Source: Ciceribacter sp. L1K22 (lineage in GTDB: Bacteria > Pseudomonadota > Alphaproteobacteria > Rhizobiales > Rhizobiaceae). Taken from it: a stretch of DNA of 64,000 nucleotides. Under the pieces are notes generated by a model that was not told where the DNA came from, made no database searches, and saw nothing but the letters and a program-made list of their open reading frames with translations. Positions 26,861 to 36,316 of the stretch are shown here, piece by piece (position 1 is the first letter of the stretch; each line of letters opens with the position of its first letter). The position numbers and the translations under genes are program-made. The stretch covers positions 994,177 through 1,058,176 of the forward strand of contig NZ_JAGFPK010000001.1 of NCBI RefSeq assembly GCF_017599385.1, given 5' to 3'.

Positions 26861-29176
26861 ATGGCTGACGACATCAAGTCCATTTCCGGAATAATCGCTG
26901 CGGAGATCAAGGCGCGGCCAGAACAGGTGACCGCCGCGATCGGCCTTCTCGATGAGGGCGCGACCGTGCCCTTCATCGCGCGCTACCGAAAGGAAGTGAC
27001 CGGCGGTCTCGATGATACCCAGCTTCGCGATCTGGCCGAGCGGTTGACCTATCTTCGCGAGCTCAATGCCCGCCGCAAGTCGATCTTCGAGTCGATCACC
27101 TCGCAGGGCAAGATGACCGACGAACTGGCCGTGAAGATCGCGGGAGCCGTGACCAAGGCGGAGCTGGAAGACCTCTATCTCCCCTACAAGCCGAAACGCC
27201 GGACCAAGGCCGAAATCGCCCGCGAACGCGGCCTTGGCCCGTTGGCGGAGGCGATCCTGACCGACCGCATGGTCGATCCGGCAAAACTAGCCGAAGCCTA
27301 TGTGGCCGGGGAAGTGACGGATGTGAAAGCGGCGCTGGAGGGTGCCCGCGACATCGTCGCCGAGCAGATCTCGGAAAATGCCGACCTGCTCGGACGCCTG
27401 CGCCAGGACATGCGTGATCGCGCGATCCTCTACTCGAAGGTCGTGGATGGGAAAGCCGAAGCCGGAGAAAAATTCGCCGACTATTTCGATCATTCCGAAC
27501 GCTGGGCGACCGTTCCGGGTCATCGTGCGCTTGCCATGCTGCGTGGCTGGAACGAGGAGATGCTGACGCTGTCGATCGAGATGGATCGTGACGACGTATC
27601 GCCCGTCAAGCCTGCGCAGCGCACCATCGCTGCGGCGCTCGACATCCGCGAACGCGGCCCCGCAGACAAGTGGCTTATGGATGTCGCAGGATGGACGTGG
27701 CGCGTAAAGCTTTCGATGTCGCTGTCGCTCGACCTAATGCGGGAACTGCGTGAGCGGGCCGAAGAGGAAGCTATTCATGTCTTCGCCCGCAATCTCAAGG
27801 ATCTTCTGCTGGCCGCTCCCGCCGGTTCGCGTCCCACGATGGGGCTTGATCCCGGTATCCGCACCGGCGTGAAAGTCGCGGTCGTCGACGGCACCGGCAA
27901 GGTGGTCGAAACCACGACGGTTTATCCGTTCCCGCCGAAGAACGACGTGCGCGGCACCCAGGTCGAACTTGCCTCAATGATCCGCAAGCACAAGGTCGAA
28001 CTGATCGCGATCGGCAACGGCACTGGCAGCCGCGAAACGGAAAAACTGGTTGCCGACATGCTGTCGCAGTTTCCGTCGACGCAGCCGAAGCCGACCAAGG
28101 TCATTGTGTCCGAGGCGGGCGCCTCCGTCTACTCGGCCTCCGAGCTTGCAGCAAAGGAATTCCCGGGACTCGATGTTTCTCTGCGCGGTGCCGTCTCGAT
28201 CGCCCGCCGGCTGCAGGACCCTCTCGCCGAGCTCGTGAAGATCGAGCCCAAGTCGATTGGCGTCGGCCAGTACCAGCACGATGTCGACCAGGGTAAACTC
28301 GGCCGCTCGCTCGACGCCGTGGTGGAAGATGCGGTGAACGCCGTTGGAGTCGACCTCAACACGGCTTCGGTGCCGTTGTTGTCGCGTGTATCCGGTTTGT
28401 CGAACTCGATTGCAGAGGCGATCGTTTCGCACCGGGACGTCACCGGTGCGTTCGAAAGCCGCAAGGATCTCCTGAAGGTCGCGCGTCTCGGTGCCCGCAC
28501 CTTCGAACAGTGCGCCGGCTTCCTGCGCATCCCGAACGGCAAGGAGCCACTTGATGCATCCTCCGTGCACCCGGAAGCCTATGACGTTGCCAAGCGCATC
28601 GTCGCAGCCTGCGGCCGTGACCTTCGCTCATTGATGGGGGATAGCGCAGCACTCAAGAAGCTGGATCCCCGCCAGTTCATCGACGAACGGTTCGGATTGC
28701 CGACGGTGAAGGATATTCTTTCGGAACTGGAAAAGCCAGGCCGCGATCCACGCCCGTCATTCAAGACCGCGACTTTTGCCGAAGGCGTAGACGAGATCAC
28801 CGATCTCAAACCCGGCATGACGTTGGAAGGGACGGTGACCAACGTGGCCGCCTTCGGCGCTTTCGTTGATATCGGTGTGCATCAGGACGGCCTCGTGCAT
28901 GTCTCGCAACTCGCAGACCGGTTTGTGAAAGACCCGCACGAGGTAGTGAAGGCGGGCGATGTCGTGAAGGTGCGCGTCGTCGAGGTAGACGTGAAGCGCA
29001 AGCGCATTGCCCTGTCGATGCGTAAGGACGGGGGCGAAGCACCGCCTCCTTCGATGCGCGAAAACCGGGGCCCTTCCGCTGGGCGGCAGGCACCGGGGCG
29101 TGCACCCTCTCGACCCGAGCAGAATGCCGTCGGTGGTCTTGGCGCGGCTCTCATGGATGCGCTTCGCAAGAAATGA
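26861..29176 (+). CDS. tex: RNA-binding transcription accessory protein Tex
   Basis: A 771-residue Tex protein. The N-terminal helical domain holds [17 protein letters not shown] near residue 36, the central YqgF-like RNase-H fold begins at [20 protein letters not shown] near residue 327, a helix-hairpin-helix pair near residues 485-560 includes [16 protein letters not shown], and the S1 RNA-binding domain is at residues ~650-720 ([28 protein letters not shown]). Length fits the family. Tex binds nucleic acid and affects transcription and stress traits in several bacteria. The start is ATG 26861 (MADDIKS); the much longer upstream frame is read through the antisense of purD. Confidence 0.95.
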   Translation: MADDIKSISGIIAAEIKARPEQVTAAIGLLDEGATVPFIARYRKEVTGGLDDTQLRDLAERLTYLRELNARRKSIFESITSQGKMTDELAVKIAGAVTKAELEDLYLPYKPKRRTKAEIARERGLGPLAEAILTDRMVDPAKLAEAYVAGEVTDVKAALEGARDIVAEQISENADLLGRLRQDMRDRAILYSKVVDGKAEAGEKFADYFDHSERWATVPGHRALAMLRGWNEEMLTLSIEMDRDDVSPVKPAQRTIAAALDIRERGPADKWLMDVAGWTWRVKLSMSLSLDLMRELRERAEEEAIHVFARNLKDLLLAAPAGSRPTMGLDPGIRTGVKVAVVDGTGKVVETTTVYPFPPKNDVRGTQVELASMIRKHKVELIAIGNGTGSRETEKLVADMLSQFPSTQPKPTKVIVSEAGASVYSASELAAKEFPGLDVSLRGAVSIARRLQDPLAELVKIEPKSIGVGQYQHDVDQGKLGRSLDAVVEDAVNAVGVDLNTASVPLLSRVSGLSNSIAEAIVSHRDVTGAFESRKDLLKVARLGARTFEQCAGFLRIPNGKEPLDASSVHPEAYDVAKRIVAACGRDLRSLMGDSAALKKLDPRQFIDERFGLPTVKDILSELEKPGRDPRPSFKTATFAEGVDEITDLKPGMTLEGTVTNVAAFGAFVDIGVHQDGLVHVSQLADRFVKDPHEVVKAGDVVKVRVVEVDVKRKRIALSMRKDGGEAPPPSMRENRGPSAGRQAPGRAPSRPEQNAVGGLGAALMDALRKK

Positions 29177-29239
29177 GCGGTTTCGCGGCGCCCCGTCCAG
29201 CGAATCTGATCATTTGTTAAGAAAATATGAAGCCTGCAA

Positions 29240-29270
29240 ATGCATCCCAAGCTTGTTTCTTGGGCTGCAT
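29240..29270 (+). other. Hairpin in the cfa upstream region
   Basis: ATGCA-T-CCCAAG, a 7-base loop, then CTTGGG-C-TGCAT: an 11-bp stem with one mismatch, 55 bases before the cfa start codon. There is no downstream T-run, so it is not a typical terminator for tex. It may be a weak terminator or a leader structure of cfa. Confidence 0.4.
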
Positions 29271-29325
29271 GCGCTAACCTCTTGGCATTGGTATCTGTTA
29301 AAAATACTGTGTTGTGGAGGTGTTG

Positions 29326-30585
29326 ATGGCCTCATCACTCCGTATTCTTCTCGGTCGCATTATTCGACAAGGCAATTTGAAGGTCGTCGGTGCGGATGGT
29401 CACATCCAGCATTTCGGCGATGGCAGCGGAAAACCGCTGACAATCCGCTTTACCGACCAAAAAGCCGAAGACGAGCTTTACAGGGATCCGCAGCTGAAGC
29501 TCGGCGAGATCTACATGGACGGTCGCCTCCTCGTCGACGAGGGGGAGATCTATGACCTTCTTGCGCTGGTGAAGTCCAACACGCTTGCTGAGGACCTGTC
29601 GTTCGGCATGGTCTGGCGCGGTGTTGCTAGACTTGCGTGGCAACGCTTGAGCGCCGTCATTCCGGTCAACCGCAACAAGCGCAATATAGCGCACCATTAC
29701 GATCTCTCGGCCAGGCTCTACGACCTCTTTCTCGATCCGGACTGGCAATACTCCTGCGCTTACTTTAACCCGCCCGGGATATCTCTCGAGGAAGCGCAAC
29801 TCGCCAAGAAACGGCACATCGCGGCCAAACTCATGGCCGAACCGGGCCAGACAACGCTCGAGATCGGCTCCGGCTGGGGCGGCATGGCCCTCTATCTCGC
29901 GGAATGCTGCAATGTCGAGGTCACCGGAATCACGTTGAGCGAGGAGCAGCTCAAGATATCCCGGCAGCGGGCGGCAAAACGCGGCCTGGCAAAGAACGTC
30001 CGCTTCGAGCTCGAGGACTACTATAACCTGCCGCCCAGCAAACGATACGACCGTATCGTCTCGGTAGGCATGTTCGAGCACGTCGGACGTCGCAACTTCC
30101 AGCGATATTTCGACAAGGTGAACGACGTGCTCGCCGATGACGGCGTCATGGTTCTGCACTCGATCGGCCAGCCCTATCCGGCCTTCATGAATAATCCCTG
30201 GATCGAAAAATACATCTTTCCCGGCGGCTATATCCCGTCCCTGGCCGAGGTGCTGCCGCGCGTGGAAAAGGCCGGCCTCCTGGTCGCCGACATCGAAATC
30301 CTGCCGATGCACTACGCCTACACCCTGCGGCAATGGCGCGAGCGTTTCATGGCCCGGAAACAGGAAGCGATTGCCCTCTATGACGAACGCTTTGTGCGGA
30401 TGTGGGAGTTTTATCTGGCCGGATCGGAAATGGCCTTCACCCACGAGAGCTTCTTCATCTTCCAGATGCAGATCGTGAAAAGCCGCACGGCAGTTCCGGA
30501 CAACCGCGACTACATCTATGAGCGGGAGAGGAAGCTCAAGGAGATCGAGCAGCAACGCTCGCCGCTTGACCGGATTGCGGTGTGA
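29326..30585 (+). CDS. cfa: Cyclopropane-fatty-acyl-phospholipid synthase
   Basis: A 419-residue SAM-dependent enzyme that converts unsaturated acyl chains of membrane phospholipids to cyclopropane chains. SAM-binding residues lie in LEIGSGWGGMALYLAE near residue 179. Family segments YDLFLDPDWQYSCAYF (near residue 135), SVGMFEHVGRRNFQRYF (near residue 246) and FPGGYIPSL (near residue 298) are all present. The start ATG 29326 has TGGAGG 5 bases upstream. It stands alone between tex and ubiA. Cyclopropanation is usually linked to acid or stationary-phase stress. Confidence 0.93.
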   Translation: MASSLRILLGRIIRQGNLKVVGADGHIQHFGDGSGKPLTIRFTDQKAEDELYRDPQLKLGEIYMDGRLLVDEGEIYDLLALVKSNTLAEDLSFGMVWRGVARLAWQRLSAVIPVNRNKRNIAHHYDLSARLYDLFLDPDWQYSCAYFNPPGISLEEAQLAKKRHIAAKLMAEPGQTTLEIGSGWGGMALYLAECCNVEVTGITLSEEQLKISRQRAAKRGLAKNVRFELEDYYNLPPSKRYDRIVSVGMFEHVGRRNFQRYFDKVNDVLADDGVMVLHSIGQPYPAFMNNPWIEKYIFPGGYIPSLAEVLPRVEKAGLLVADIEILPMHYAYTLRQWRERFMARKQEAIALYDERFVRMWEFYLAGSEMAFTHESFFIFQMQIVKSRTAVPDNRDYIYERERKLKEIEQQRSPLDRIAV

Positions 30586-30676
30586 GTGTTGGCGCACGCT
30601 CCTATCCTCGTCGTCTTGACCGGGCCTGCCGGCAAGCCTAGACCTTGCCCCGTTCGGACGTATCGGGAGCTTTGCC

Positions 30677-31630
30677 ATGACGCACATCGACGATCTCAAT
30701 GACCGCGTCGTTGATGCGCCTTCAGACAACTGGGTTTACAAGGTCTTGCCGCGCCCGGTCTGGCCGTATGCGCAACTGGCGCGTTGGGACCGGCCGATCG
30801 GCTGGCAGCTGCTGATGTGGCCGTGCTTGTGGTCTTCGGCGCTTGCGGCAAACCATCTCGCCGCTGGTGGCGTCCTCGATCTGCGGATTTTCGTCTTCCA
30901 TCTGGTCCTGTTTGTCATCGGGTCGATCGCCATGCGCGGCGCCGGCTGCACCTACAACGATCTGGTCGACCAGAACATCGATATGGCCGTGGCCCGCACC
31001 CGGTCGCGACCACTACCCTCGGGGCGGGTCAGCCGGACGCAGGCGAAACTCTTCATGGTGGCGCAGTCGTTGACGGGACTTGCCGTTCTGCTTTGCTTCA
31101 ACGGCTTTGCAATCGTGCTGGGTATCGCCTCGCTGGCGATCGTGGCGATCTATCCCTTTGCCAAGCGCTTCACCGACTGGCCGCAATTCTTCCTGGGGCT
31201 CGCCTTTTCCTGGGGCGGTTTGATGGGATGGGCCGCTCTGGTTGGCAGCCTGTCATGGGCGGCGGTCGGCGTTTACGTCGCCGCGATCACCTGGACGATC
31301 GGCTACGACACGATCTATGCCCATCAGGACAAGGAGGATGATGCCTTGATCGGCGTTCGATCCACCGCTCGTTTGTTCGGAAAAAGGACGCGTCAGTGGC
31401 TTGTCGCGCTCTACGGCCTAACTCTTCTTCTGCTGTGGCTTGCCTTCATGCTCGCTGGAGCAGGTATCCTGGCCTATCTGGGACTGGTCATTGCCGGAGG
31501 TTTGCTGGCCTGGCAGATCCTGGTGCTCGATATCGATGACCCGGTTCAATGCCTGGCGCTCTTCAAGTTCAATTCGCGTGTTGGCGCCGTCATTTTTGCG
31601 GGGCTTGTGCTGTCGCTCGCATTCGTCTGA
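30677..31630 (+). CDS. ubiA: 4-hydroxybenzoate polyprenyltransferase
   Basis: A 317-residue integral membrane prenyltransferase of ubiquinone synthesis. The first aspartate-rich motif NDLVDQNIDMAVARTRSRPL is near residue 94 and the second, DTIYAHQDKEDD, near residue 212. Nine or so hydrophobic helices surround them. It uses 4-hydroxybenzoate and the polyprenyl diphosphate supplied by the IspB-type synthase encoded at 4.7 kb. The gene is followed 21 bp later by a strong bidirectional terminator. Confidence 0.95.
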   Translation: MTHIDDLNDRVVDAPSDNWVYKVLPRPVWPYAQLARWDRPIGWQLLMWPCLWSSALAANHLAAGGVLDLRIFVFHLVLFVIGSIAMRGAGCTYNDLVDQNIDMAVARTRSRPLPSGRVSRTQAKLFMVAQSLTGLAVLLCFNGFAIVLGIASLAIVAIYPFAKRFTDWPQFFLGLAFSWGGLMGWAALVGSLSWAAVGVYVAAITWTIGYDTIYAHQDKEDDALIGVRSTARLFGKRTRQWLVALYGLTLLLLWLAFMLAGAGILAYLGLVIAGGLLAWQILVLDIDDPVQCLALFKFNSRVGAVIFAGLVLSLAFV

Positions 31631-31651
31631 TCGGACATGGGTTGGATACGT

Positions 31652-31685
31652 AAAGGCCGCCAGCGTCTTTCGACTGGCGGCCTTT
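31652..31685. terminator. Bidirectional terminator between ubiA and DUF6101 gene
   Basis: Perfect 12-bp arms AAAGGCCGCCAG/CTGGCGGCCTTT with a 10-base loop, placed between two convergent genes; both arms end in A/T runs. Confidence 0.85.
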
Positions 31686-31704
31686 GTCACTAATCGCGAA
31701 CGCC

Positions 31705-32271
31705 TTAATTCCGCGCAATGATTTCTTTGCCGGAAATCTTCATCGTCACGCCCAGATCGCCGGTCGAGCGACGCACGAGAAAGCGGGGACGCCGCTTGGC
31801 GAAGTAGGAGTGGCGGCGACGGGGCTGCAGGTCCGATGTCCGGACGCCGCCCAGATGGACTTCCAGAGGGCGCGCGATACCGTCTGCCTCTACCATCAAC
31901 ATCGGAATGCGAAACGCCTCTGCCCAGCTGCGCCAGTCGGCGGCGATGTCGCAAAGATCGTGGGCGACCAGCAGCGGAATGCAGAGTTCCGGATCATCGT
32001 GATGCAGTTCCAGCGTCACGGTCACGCCACCGTCACCGTGATCTATGGCACGGGCTGCTACACCCTTGAAGGCGCCGGCCGGGAGAGCGAAGGAAAGCGG
32101 GAGACCGCTGTGCGGAAGGATCTTGCGAAGCACGGCGCCACGTTCGTCGATGGTGATGGACACGTCGCCGGGAGCCCCGCGCAACGCATACGTCACCTGC
32201 TGCGGAAACCGTGTGGGATCGAGCCGCAATGTCGCGCCTGCCCATGCGGGCTTCAAAACTGTGTTTGTCAT
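31705..32271 (-). CDS. DUF6101-like rhizobial protein
   Basis: A 188-residue soluble protein with no signal peptide. The N-terminal part has LRLDPTRFPQQVTYA near residue 15 and VSITIDERGAVLRKI near residue 38; the C-terminal part is basic (PRRRHSYFAKRRPRFLVRRS) and ends GVTMKISGKEIIARN. I recognise this layout as the rhizobial DUF6101 family, whose function is unknown. The ATG at 32271 is preferred over a TTG two codons earlier. Confidence 0.75.
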   Translation of the reverse strand: MTNTVLKPAWAGATLRLDPTRFPQQVTYALRGAPGDVSITIDERGAVLRKILPHSGLPLSFALPAGAFKGVAARAIDHGDGGVTVTLELHHDDPELCIPLLVAHDLCDIAADWRSWAEAFRIPMLMVEADGIARPLEVHLGGVRTSDLQPRRRHSYFAKRRPRFLVRRSTGDLGVTMKISGKEIIARN

Positions 32272-32536
32272 GCTCAAGCTACCCTTGTTTTACCCGAGAG
32301 CCGTTTGGGGTCTTCTCGTCGGGACTTTTTCGTCCTCTACCTCCAAGCATAGGGCGGGCCTGTTCCGGACAGCTTAAAAATCGCGGTTAAGAAAACTTTG
32401 CCGTGTCAAATGGTTAGCATTCTCGCACGCGTTAGGGTTTCGATTGGGTGAATGGATGGGTCTCTGAAGGTGACAGTTCGGGACAAGCTTTGATCGCTAG
32501 GGTCGGTCGACCGCGACGTTTCTCGGAGGCCGTTTC

Positions 32537-34726
32537 ATGGTGTCGACCTATCTCAGCTACAATCTCGTGATGCGCGACCTGAAGTCGAGTCTCGATCGGG
32601 TGGAGTCCGACAGTGTCGTCGCACGCGAGTCAGCCTACTACGAGGAAAACATCGGAAAGGTCACCTCACTCGAGGAGTTCCTCGACGACTATCGCCTGTA
32701 TAATTACGCGATGAAGGCGCATGGCCTCGAAGAAATGGCTTACGCCAAAGCCTTCATGAAAAAGGTTCTGGAAAGCGACCTCTCCGACGAGAACAGCTTT
32801 GCCAACCAGTTGTCGGATGAGCGTTACCGAGACTTCGCGCAGGCGTACCAGTTTAATGGCCAGACAAAAGACGCGCAGACAGAGTTTCAGGAAACGGAAA
32901 TGCTGTCGCTTTACGAGGAAGCCATAGCCGCTGAATCGGACACGATCGAAACCGAGACGAACTACTATGAAAAGACCATCAACACGGTCACGACCGCGCA
33001 GCAGCTTGTCCGGAATTCTCGCCTCTTCAACTATATGGTCGAAGCCTACGGCATAGACCCGACCTACTATTCCAAGGACCATTTCGTGAAGGTGCTGACG
33101 AGCGACGTCAGTGATCCTGACAGCTATGTCAATCAGTTGGTCGCAAGCGGCGCGGCCTCGGCCGCAGCCTTCCGCCAGATGGCATTGGGTTACAACTTCG
33201 AAGCCGATGGAACGCTTGCGAGCGGCGTAAGGCCCCAGACGGACTCACAGATAACCTTCACGGTCAATGAGTACATCGACAGTGCACAGACCTATGTCTC
33301 GGAGTTCTATCTGGAACGCGAGCGAGAATACTATGCATCAAAGATAGGCAGCATCACCTCCGTCAGTGAGCTGACCAGCGATAGCCGGCTGTTCAATTAC
33401 GTGAAGACAGCTTTCCAGCTGGATTCGACCGTAACCTCGACCGTCTTTAAAAACATTGTTACGAGCGACCTGTCGGACCCTGCCAACTATGCAAACGTTA
33501 ATGGTGGCGACGCCTGGGTCAAGGTCGCGCAGGCCTTCAATTTTGCAACCAATGGCACAGTTAAATCCGGTCTGAGCGCCCAGCTCAACTCTCAGATTGT
33601 TACGACAAACAGCGGCTTTACGGAATACTACGATGATGCCGATGTCGAGAAGAAGGAATACTTGCTCGGCTACTACACCGACAAGATGGCCGATATTACC
33701 GAGGTCGACGACATCTTCGCAAACGAGTCATTGCGCATCGTTCTGCTCAGGGCATTTGGGCTGGAGCCAGACGAATACACCAATGCCGAGCTGAAAAAGG
33801 TACTGACCAGCGATATCACCGATCCGAAGAGCTATGCCAACAAGACCAAGGATGACCGCCTGATACAGATGGCGACGCTCTTCAATTTCGATAGCGAAGG
33901 ACAGGCCGCTGAACCGCTGCTCGCGCAGAACCAGGGCACGATCACCACAGTCGCGGCAAACTACATCATCAACAAGATCATGTTCCTGGAAGGCGACGAG
34001 AGGGATGCTGCGCGGGAGAAGGCGGACGCCGAGTCGAGCTATTATTCCGAGAATATTCTGGGCATCCGTACTGCGGAGGACTTCCTGGCGGATCGAAGAC
34101 TCGTGGACGTGGTGCTGATCTCGAACGGCTTTGATCCAGATGAGGTTACGGACGACTTCCTGAAGCAGGTCTTCGCATCCGATCTGACAGACGACAAGAG
34201 CTTCGTCAATCAACAGTCCGACGGTGCCTGGGCGGAATTGCTGGCATCGTTCAACTTCGACGTCGAAGGCAACCTGACCCGCGACACCGTCGGGACGATC
34301 CAGCAGCGGGGTGCCGCCCTCGAGACCATCAACCAGTATGTCCGTCAGACTCTGGAAGAGAACGAAGGAGCCAGCAACGAGGCCGTGCGTCTGGCGCTTT
34401 ACTTCGAGCGCAAGATCGAGGGAATCACAGACGCCTATGAAATCATCGCCGACGATGCACTTGCGGAGGTCTTCCGCGTCACATTCGGCTACACGGAAGA
34501 CTTTGCCAATCTTGACGTCGACGTTCAGGCCAAGATCATCGACAAGAACCTTGATCTGTCTGAGATGCGGGATCCCGCCAAGGTCGAGCGCTTCCTTCAG
34601 CGGTTCACCGCCATGTGGGATATGGAAAACGGCGCTACCGATCCTGTCCTCAACATCTTTTCCAACGGCTACCAGGGTATTAGCGCCGATCTTTTGATGT
34701 CGATCGCATCCCTCCGCTCCGGCTGA
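32537..34726 (+). CDS. DUF1217 protein with six internal repeats
   Basis: A 729-residue soluble protein, notably long for DUF1217 members found in rhizobial flagellar clusters. The N-terminus MVSTYLSYNLVMRDLKSSLDR is typical. Six copies of a ~110-125-residue unit start near residues 31, 141, 263, 373, 499 and 620. Each has a Y-Y/F-x-x-x-I core, a hydrophobic (R/D)LxxY/V helix, a (V/I)L-x-SD(L/V/I)-(S/T)D-x-x-S/N-(Y/F) motif and a final F-N-F/Y segment. The last copy lacks the SD motif. Despite the family, no flagellar gene is nearby, so this is an isolated copy. The function is unknown; a structural or export-related role is possible. Confidence 0.85.
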   Translation: MVSTYLSYNLVMRDLKSSLDRVESDSVVARESAYYEENIGKVTSLEEFLDDYRLYNYAMKAHGLEEMAYAKAFMKKVLESDLSDENSFANQLSDERYRDFAQAYQFNGQTKDAQTEFQETEMLSLYEEAIAAESDTIETETNYYEKTINTVTTAQQLVRNSRLFNYMVEAYGIDPTYYSKDHFVKVLTSDVSDPDSYVNQLVASGAASAAAFRQMALGYNFEADGTLASGVRPQTDSQITFTVNEYIDSAQTYVSEFYLEREREYYASKIGSITSVSELTSDSRLFNYVKTAFQLDSTVTSTVFKNIVTSDLSDPANYANVNGGDAWVKVAQAFNFATNGTVKSGLSAQLNSQIVTTNSGFTEYYDDADVEKKEYLLGYYTDKMADITEVDDIFANESLRIVLLRAFGLEPDEYTNAELKKVLTSDITDPKSYANKTKDDRLIQMATLFNFDSEGQAAEPLLAQNQGTITTVAANYIINKIMFLEGDERDAAREKADAESSYYSENILGIRTAEDFLADRRLVDVVLISNGFDPDEVTDDFLKQVFASDLTDDKSFVNQQSDGAWAELLASFNFDVEGNLTRDTVGTIQQRGAALETINQYVRQTLEENEGASNEAVRLALYFERKIEGITDAYEIIADDALAEVFRVTFGYTEDFANLDVDVQAKIIDKNLDLSEMRDPAKVERFLQRFTAMWDMENGATDPVLNIFSNGYQGISADLLMSIASLRSG

Positions 34727-34770
34727 TCGACGCTCGCGGCCGGCTTGCGGATATAATTCTTTTCGGCTAC

Positions 34771-34794
34771 CGATATATCCTGTGAAATATATCG
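34771..34794 (+). promoter_or_regulatory. Candidate Mo-box (ModE operator)
   Basis: Inverted repeat CGATATAT-N8-ATATATCG ending 17 bp before the modA start. It resembles the AT-rich ModE palindromes with TATATA arms known upstream of modABC in other bacteria. A TATAAT hexamer at 34752-34757 lies just upstream, so bound ModE would sit at or after the transcription start. A ModE-type regulator is encoded at 37411-37806. Confidence 0.65.
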
Positions 34795-34811
34795 ATTCCG
34801 TCGGAGGCGTT

Positions 34812-35606
34812 ATGACATTCATGTTTGGTATTTCGAGTCGCCTGCGCGCGATTTCCTTGGCGCTTGCTTTTGCGTTGGCGCCGCTCGGAACCGCTCTCGC
34901 GGAGGGACCGACTGTCTTCGCCGCGGCAAGCCTCAAGAATGTACTCGAAAGCATCGCGACCTCTTGGAAGGACGAAACCGGAAAGGAAGTGACGTTGTCG
35001 TTTGCCGGTAGCTCTGCGCTTGCCAAGCAGATAGAGCAGGGCGCTCCCGCCGACCTGTTCATTTCGGCGGACCTCAATTGGATGGACTATCTCGATAAGG
35101 CCGGTCTGATCGACAAGGAAAGCCTCCGCAATCTCCTCGGCAACTCCATCGTCCTTGTCGCGCCGAAGGAGTCGCCCGTAGCGCTCGTGATCACCAAAGA
35201 TTTTCCGCTCGCGGAAACGCTGGGCGACGAAAAACTGGCGATGGCCAATACCGATTCCGTTCCCGCCGGGGTCTACGGGAAGGCTGCATTGACGTCTCTT
35301 GGTGTCTGGGAGGCGGTTCAGGGCAAAGTTGCGCAAGCGGAGAACGTCCGTGCGGCTCTGTTGCTGGTGTCGCGGGCTGAGGCGCCCCTCGGAATCGTTT
35401 ACGCAACGGATGCAAAGGCCGACCCGGACGTAAGAGTTGTGGACACCTTTCCGGAAAACAGTCATCCGCCAATCGTGTATCCGGGCGCCGTCATCAAGGC
35501 CTCGCAGAATGCTGACGCAGGTGCCTTCCTTGACTATCTCTCAAGTCCCAAAGCCGTCGAACAGTTCGAAGCCGCCGGATTCACCGCGCTCGCGGCCTCC
35601 AACTGA
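34812..35606 (+). CDS. modA: Molybdate ABC transporter substrate-binding protein
   Basis: A 264-residue periplasmic protein with a signal peptide (residues 1-30, ending near ALAEG). The mature part begins PTVFAAASLKNVLESIA, followed by the oxyanion-binding SFAGSSALAKQIEQGAPADLFISAD near residues 60-85 and the later TDSVPAGVYGKAAL near residue 148, all hallmarks of ModA. The start ATG 34812 has CGGAGG just upstream; a longer in-frame ATG overlaps the Mo-box. It is the first gene of modABC. Confidence 0.95.
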   Translation: MTFMFGISSRLRAISLALAFALAPLGTALAEGPTVFAAASLKNVLESIATSWKDETGKEVTLSFAGSSALAKQIEQGAPADLFISADLNWMDYLDKAGLIDKESLRNLLGNSIVLVAPKESPVALVITKDFPLAETLGDEKLAMANTDSVPAGVYGKAALTSLGVWEAVQGKVAQAENVRAALLLVSRAEAPLGIVYATDAKADPDVRVVDTFPENSHPPIVYPGAVIKASQNADAGAFLDYLSSPKAVEQFEAAGFTALAASN

Positions 35607-35623
35607 TCGTTTGCGGGGCCGGC

Positions 35624-36316
35624 TTGGAGTTCACTGAGGAAGAAATCACCGCGCTGATGCTCAGCCTGAAGGTGGCCGCCACCGCCGTTGCCTTCTCGAT
35701 CCCGCTTGCCATCGCCGTGGCCTGGCTGCTCTCGCGGGGTCGGTTCTGGGGGAAGAATTTGCTGGATGCGGTCGTCCATCTCCCGCTGATCATGCCGCCG
35801 GTGGTGACCGGCTATCTCCTGCTGCTGACCTTCGGGCGAAAGGGCGCGGTCGGCGCCTTTCTCGACGAGTGGTTCGGCATCGTCTTTTCGTTCCGGTGGA
35901 CAGGGGCGGCCCTCGCTGCCGCCGTCATGGGTTTTCCTCTGATGGTTAGGGCCATCCGTCTCTCGCTCGACGCGATCGACAGCAAGCTCGAAGCGGCCGC
36001 ATCCACACTCGGTGCCGGTCCCCTTTGGGTGTTTCTCACGGTGACGCTGCCACTCGCTTTGCCCGGCCTCGCGGCCGGTGCCGTGCTCGCCTTTGCCAAG
36101 TCCATGGGGGAATTCGGGGCCACCATCACCTTCGTCTCCAATATCCCGGGCGAGACGCAGACGCTGGCCTCCGCCATCTACACCTATACCCAGGTTCCCG
36201 GCGGCGAGCTTGGCGCCATGCGTCTCACGATCATTTCCATCGCCGTTTCGATAGCCGCCATGCTTGCGTCGGAATGGCTTTCGCGACGCATCGCAGACAA
36301 GGTGGGTGGGCGATGA
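35624..36316 (+). CDS. modB: Molybdate ABC transporter permease
   Basis: A 230-residue inner-membrane permease with about five transmembrane helices and the cytoplasmic EAA-like loop SLDAIDSKLEAAASTLGAGP near residues 110-130, which docks with the ATPase. The segment AKSMGEFGATITFVSNIPGETQTL near residue 155 is typical of ModB. The reading begins with TTG at 35624, 17 bp after modA; the next ATG at 35657 would delete the first helix start. It overlaps modC by 4 bp (ATGA). Confidence 0.93.
   Translation: MEFTEEEITALMLSLKVAATAVAFSIPLAIAVAWLLSRGRFWGKNLLDAVVHLPLIMPPVVTGYLLLLTFGRKGAVGAFLDEWFGIVFSFRWTGAALAAAVMGFPLMVRAIRLSLDAIDSKLEAAASTLGAGPLWVFLTVTLPLALPGLAAGAVLAFAKSMGEFGATITFVSNIPGETQTLASAIYTYTQVPGGELGAMRLTIISIAVSIAAMLASEWLSRRIADKVGGR

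Noticed and set aside
29335-30729. 464-codon frame opposite cfa
   Set aside because: cfa has SAM and cyclopropane synthase motifs in the other strand; no motif on this frame.
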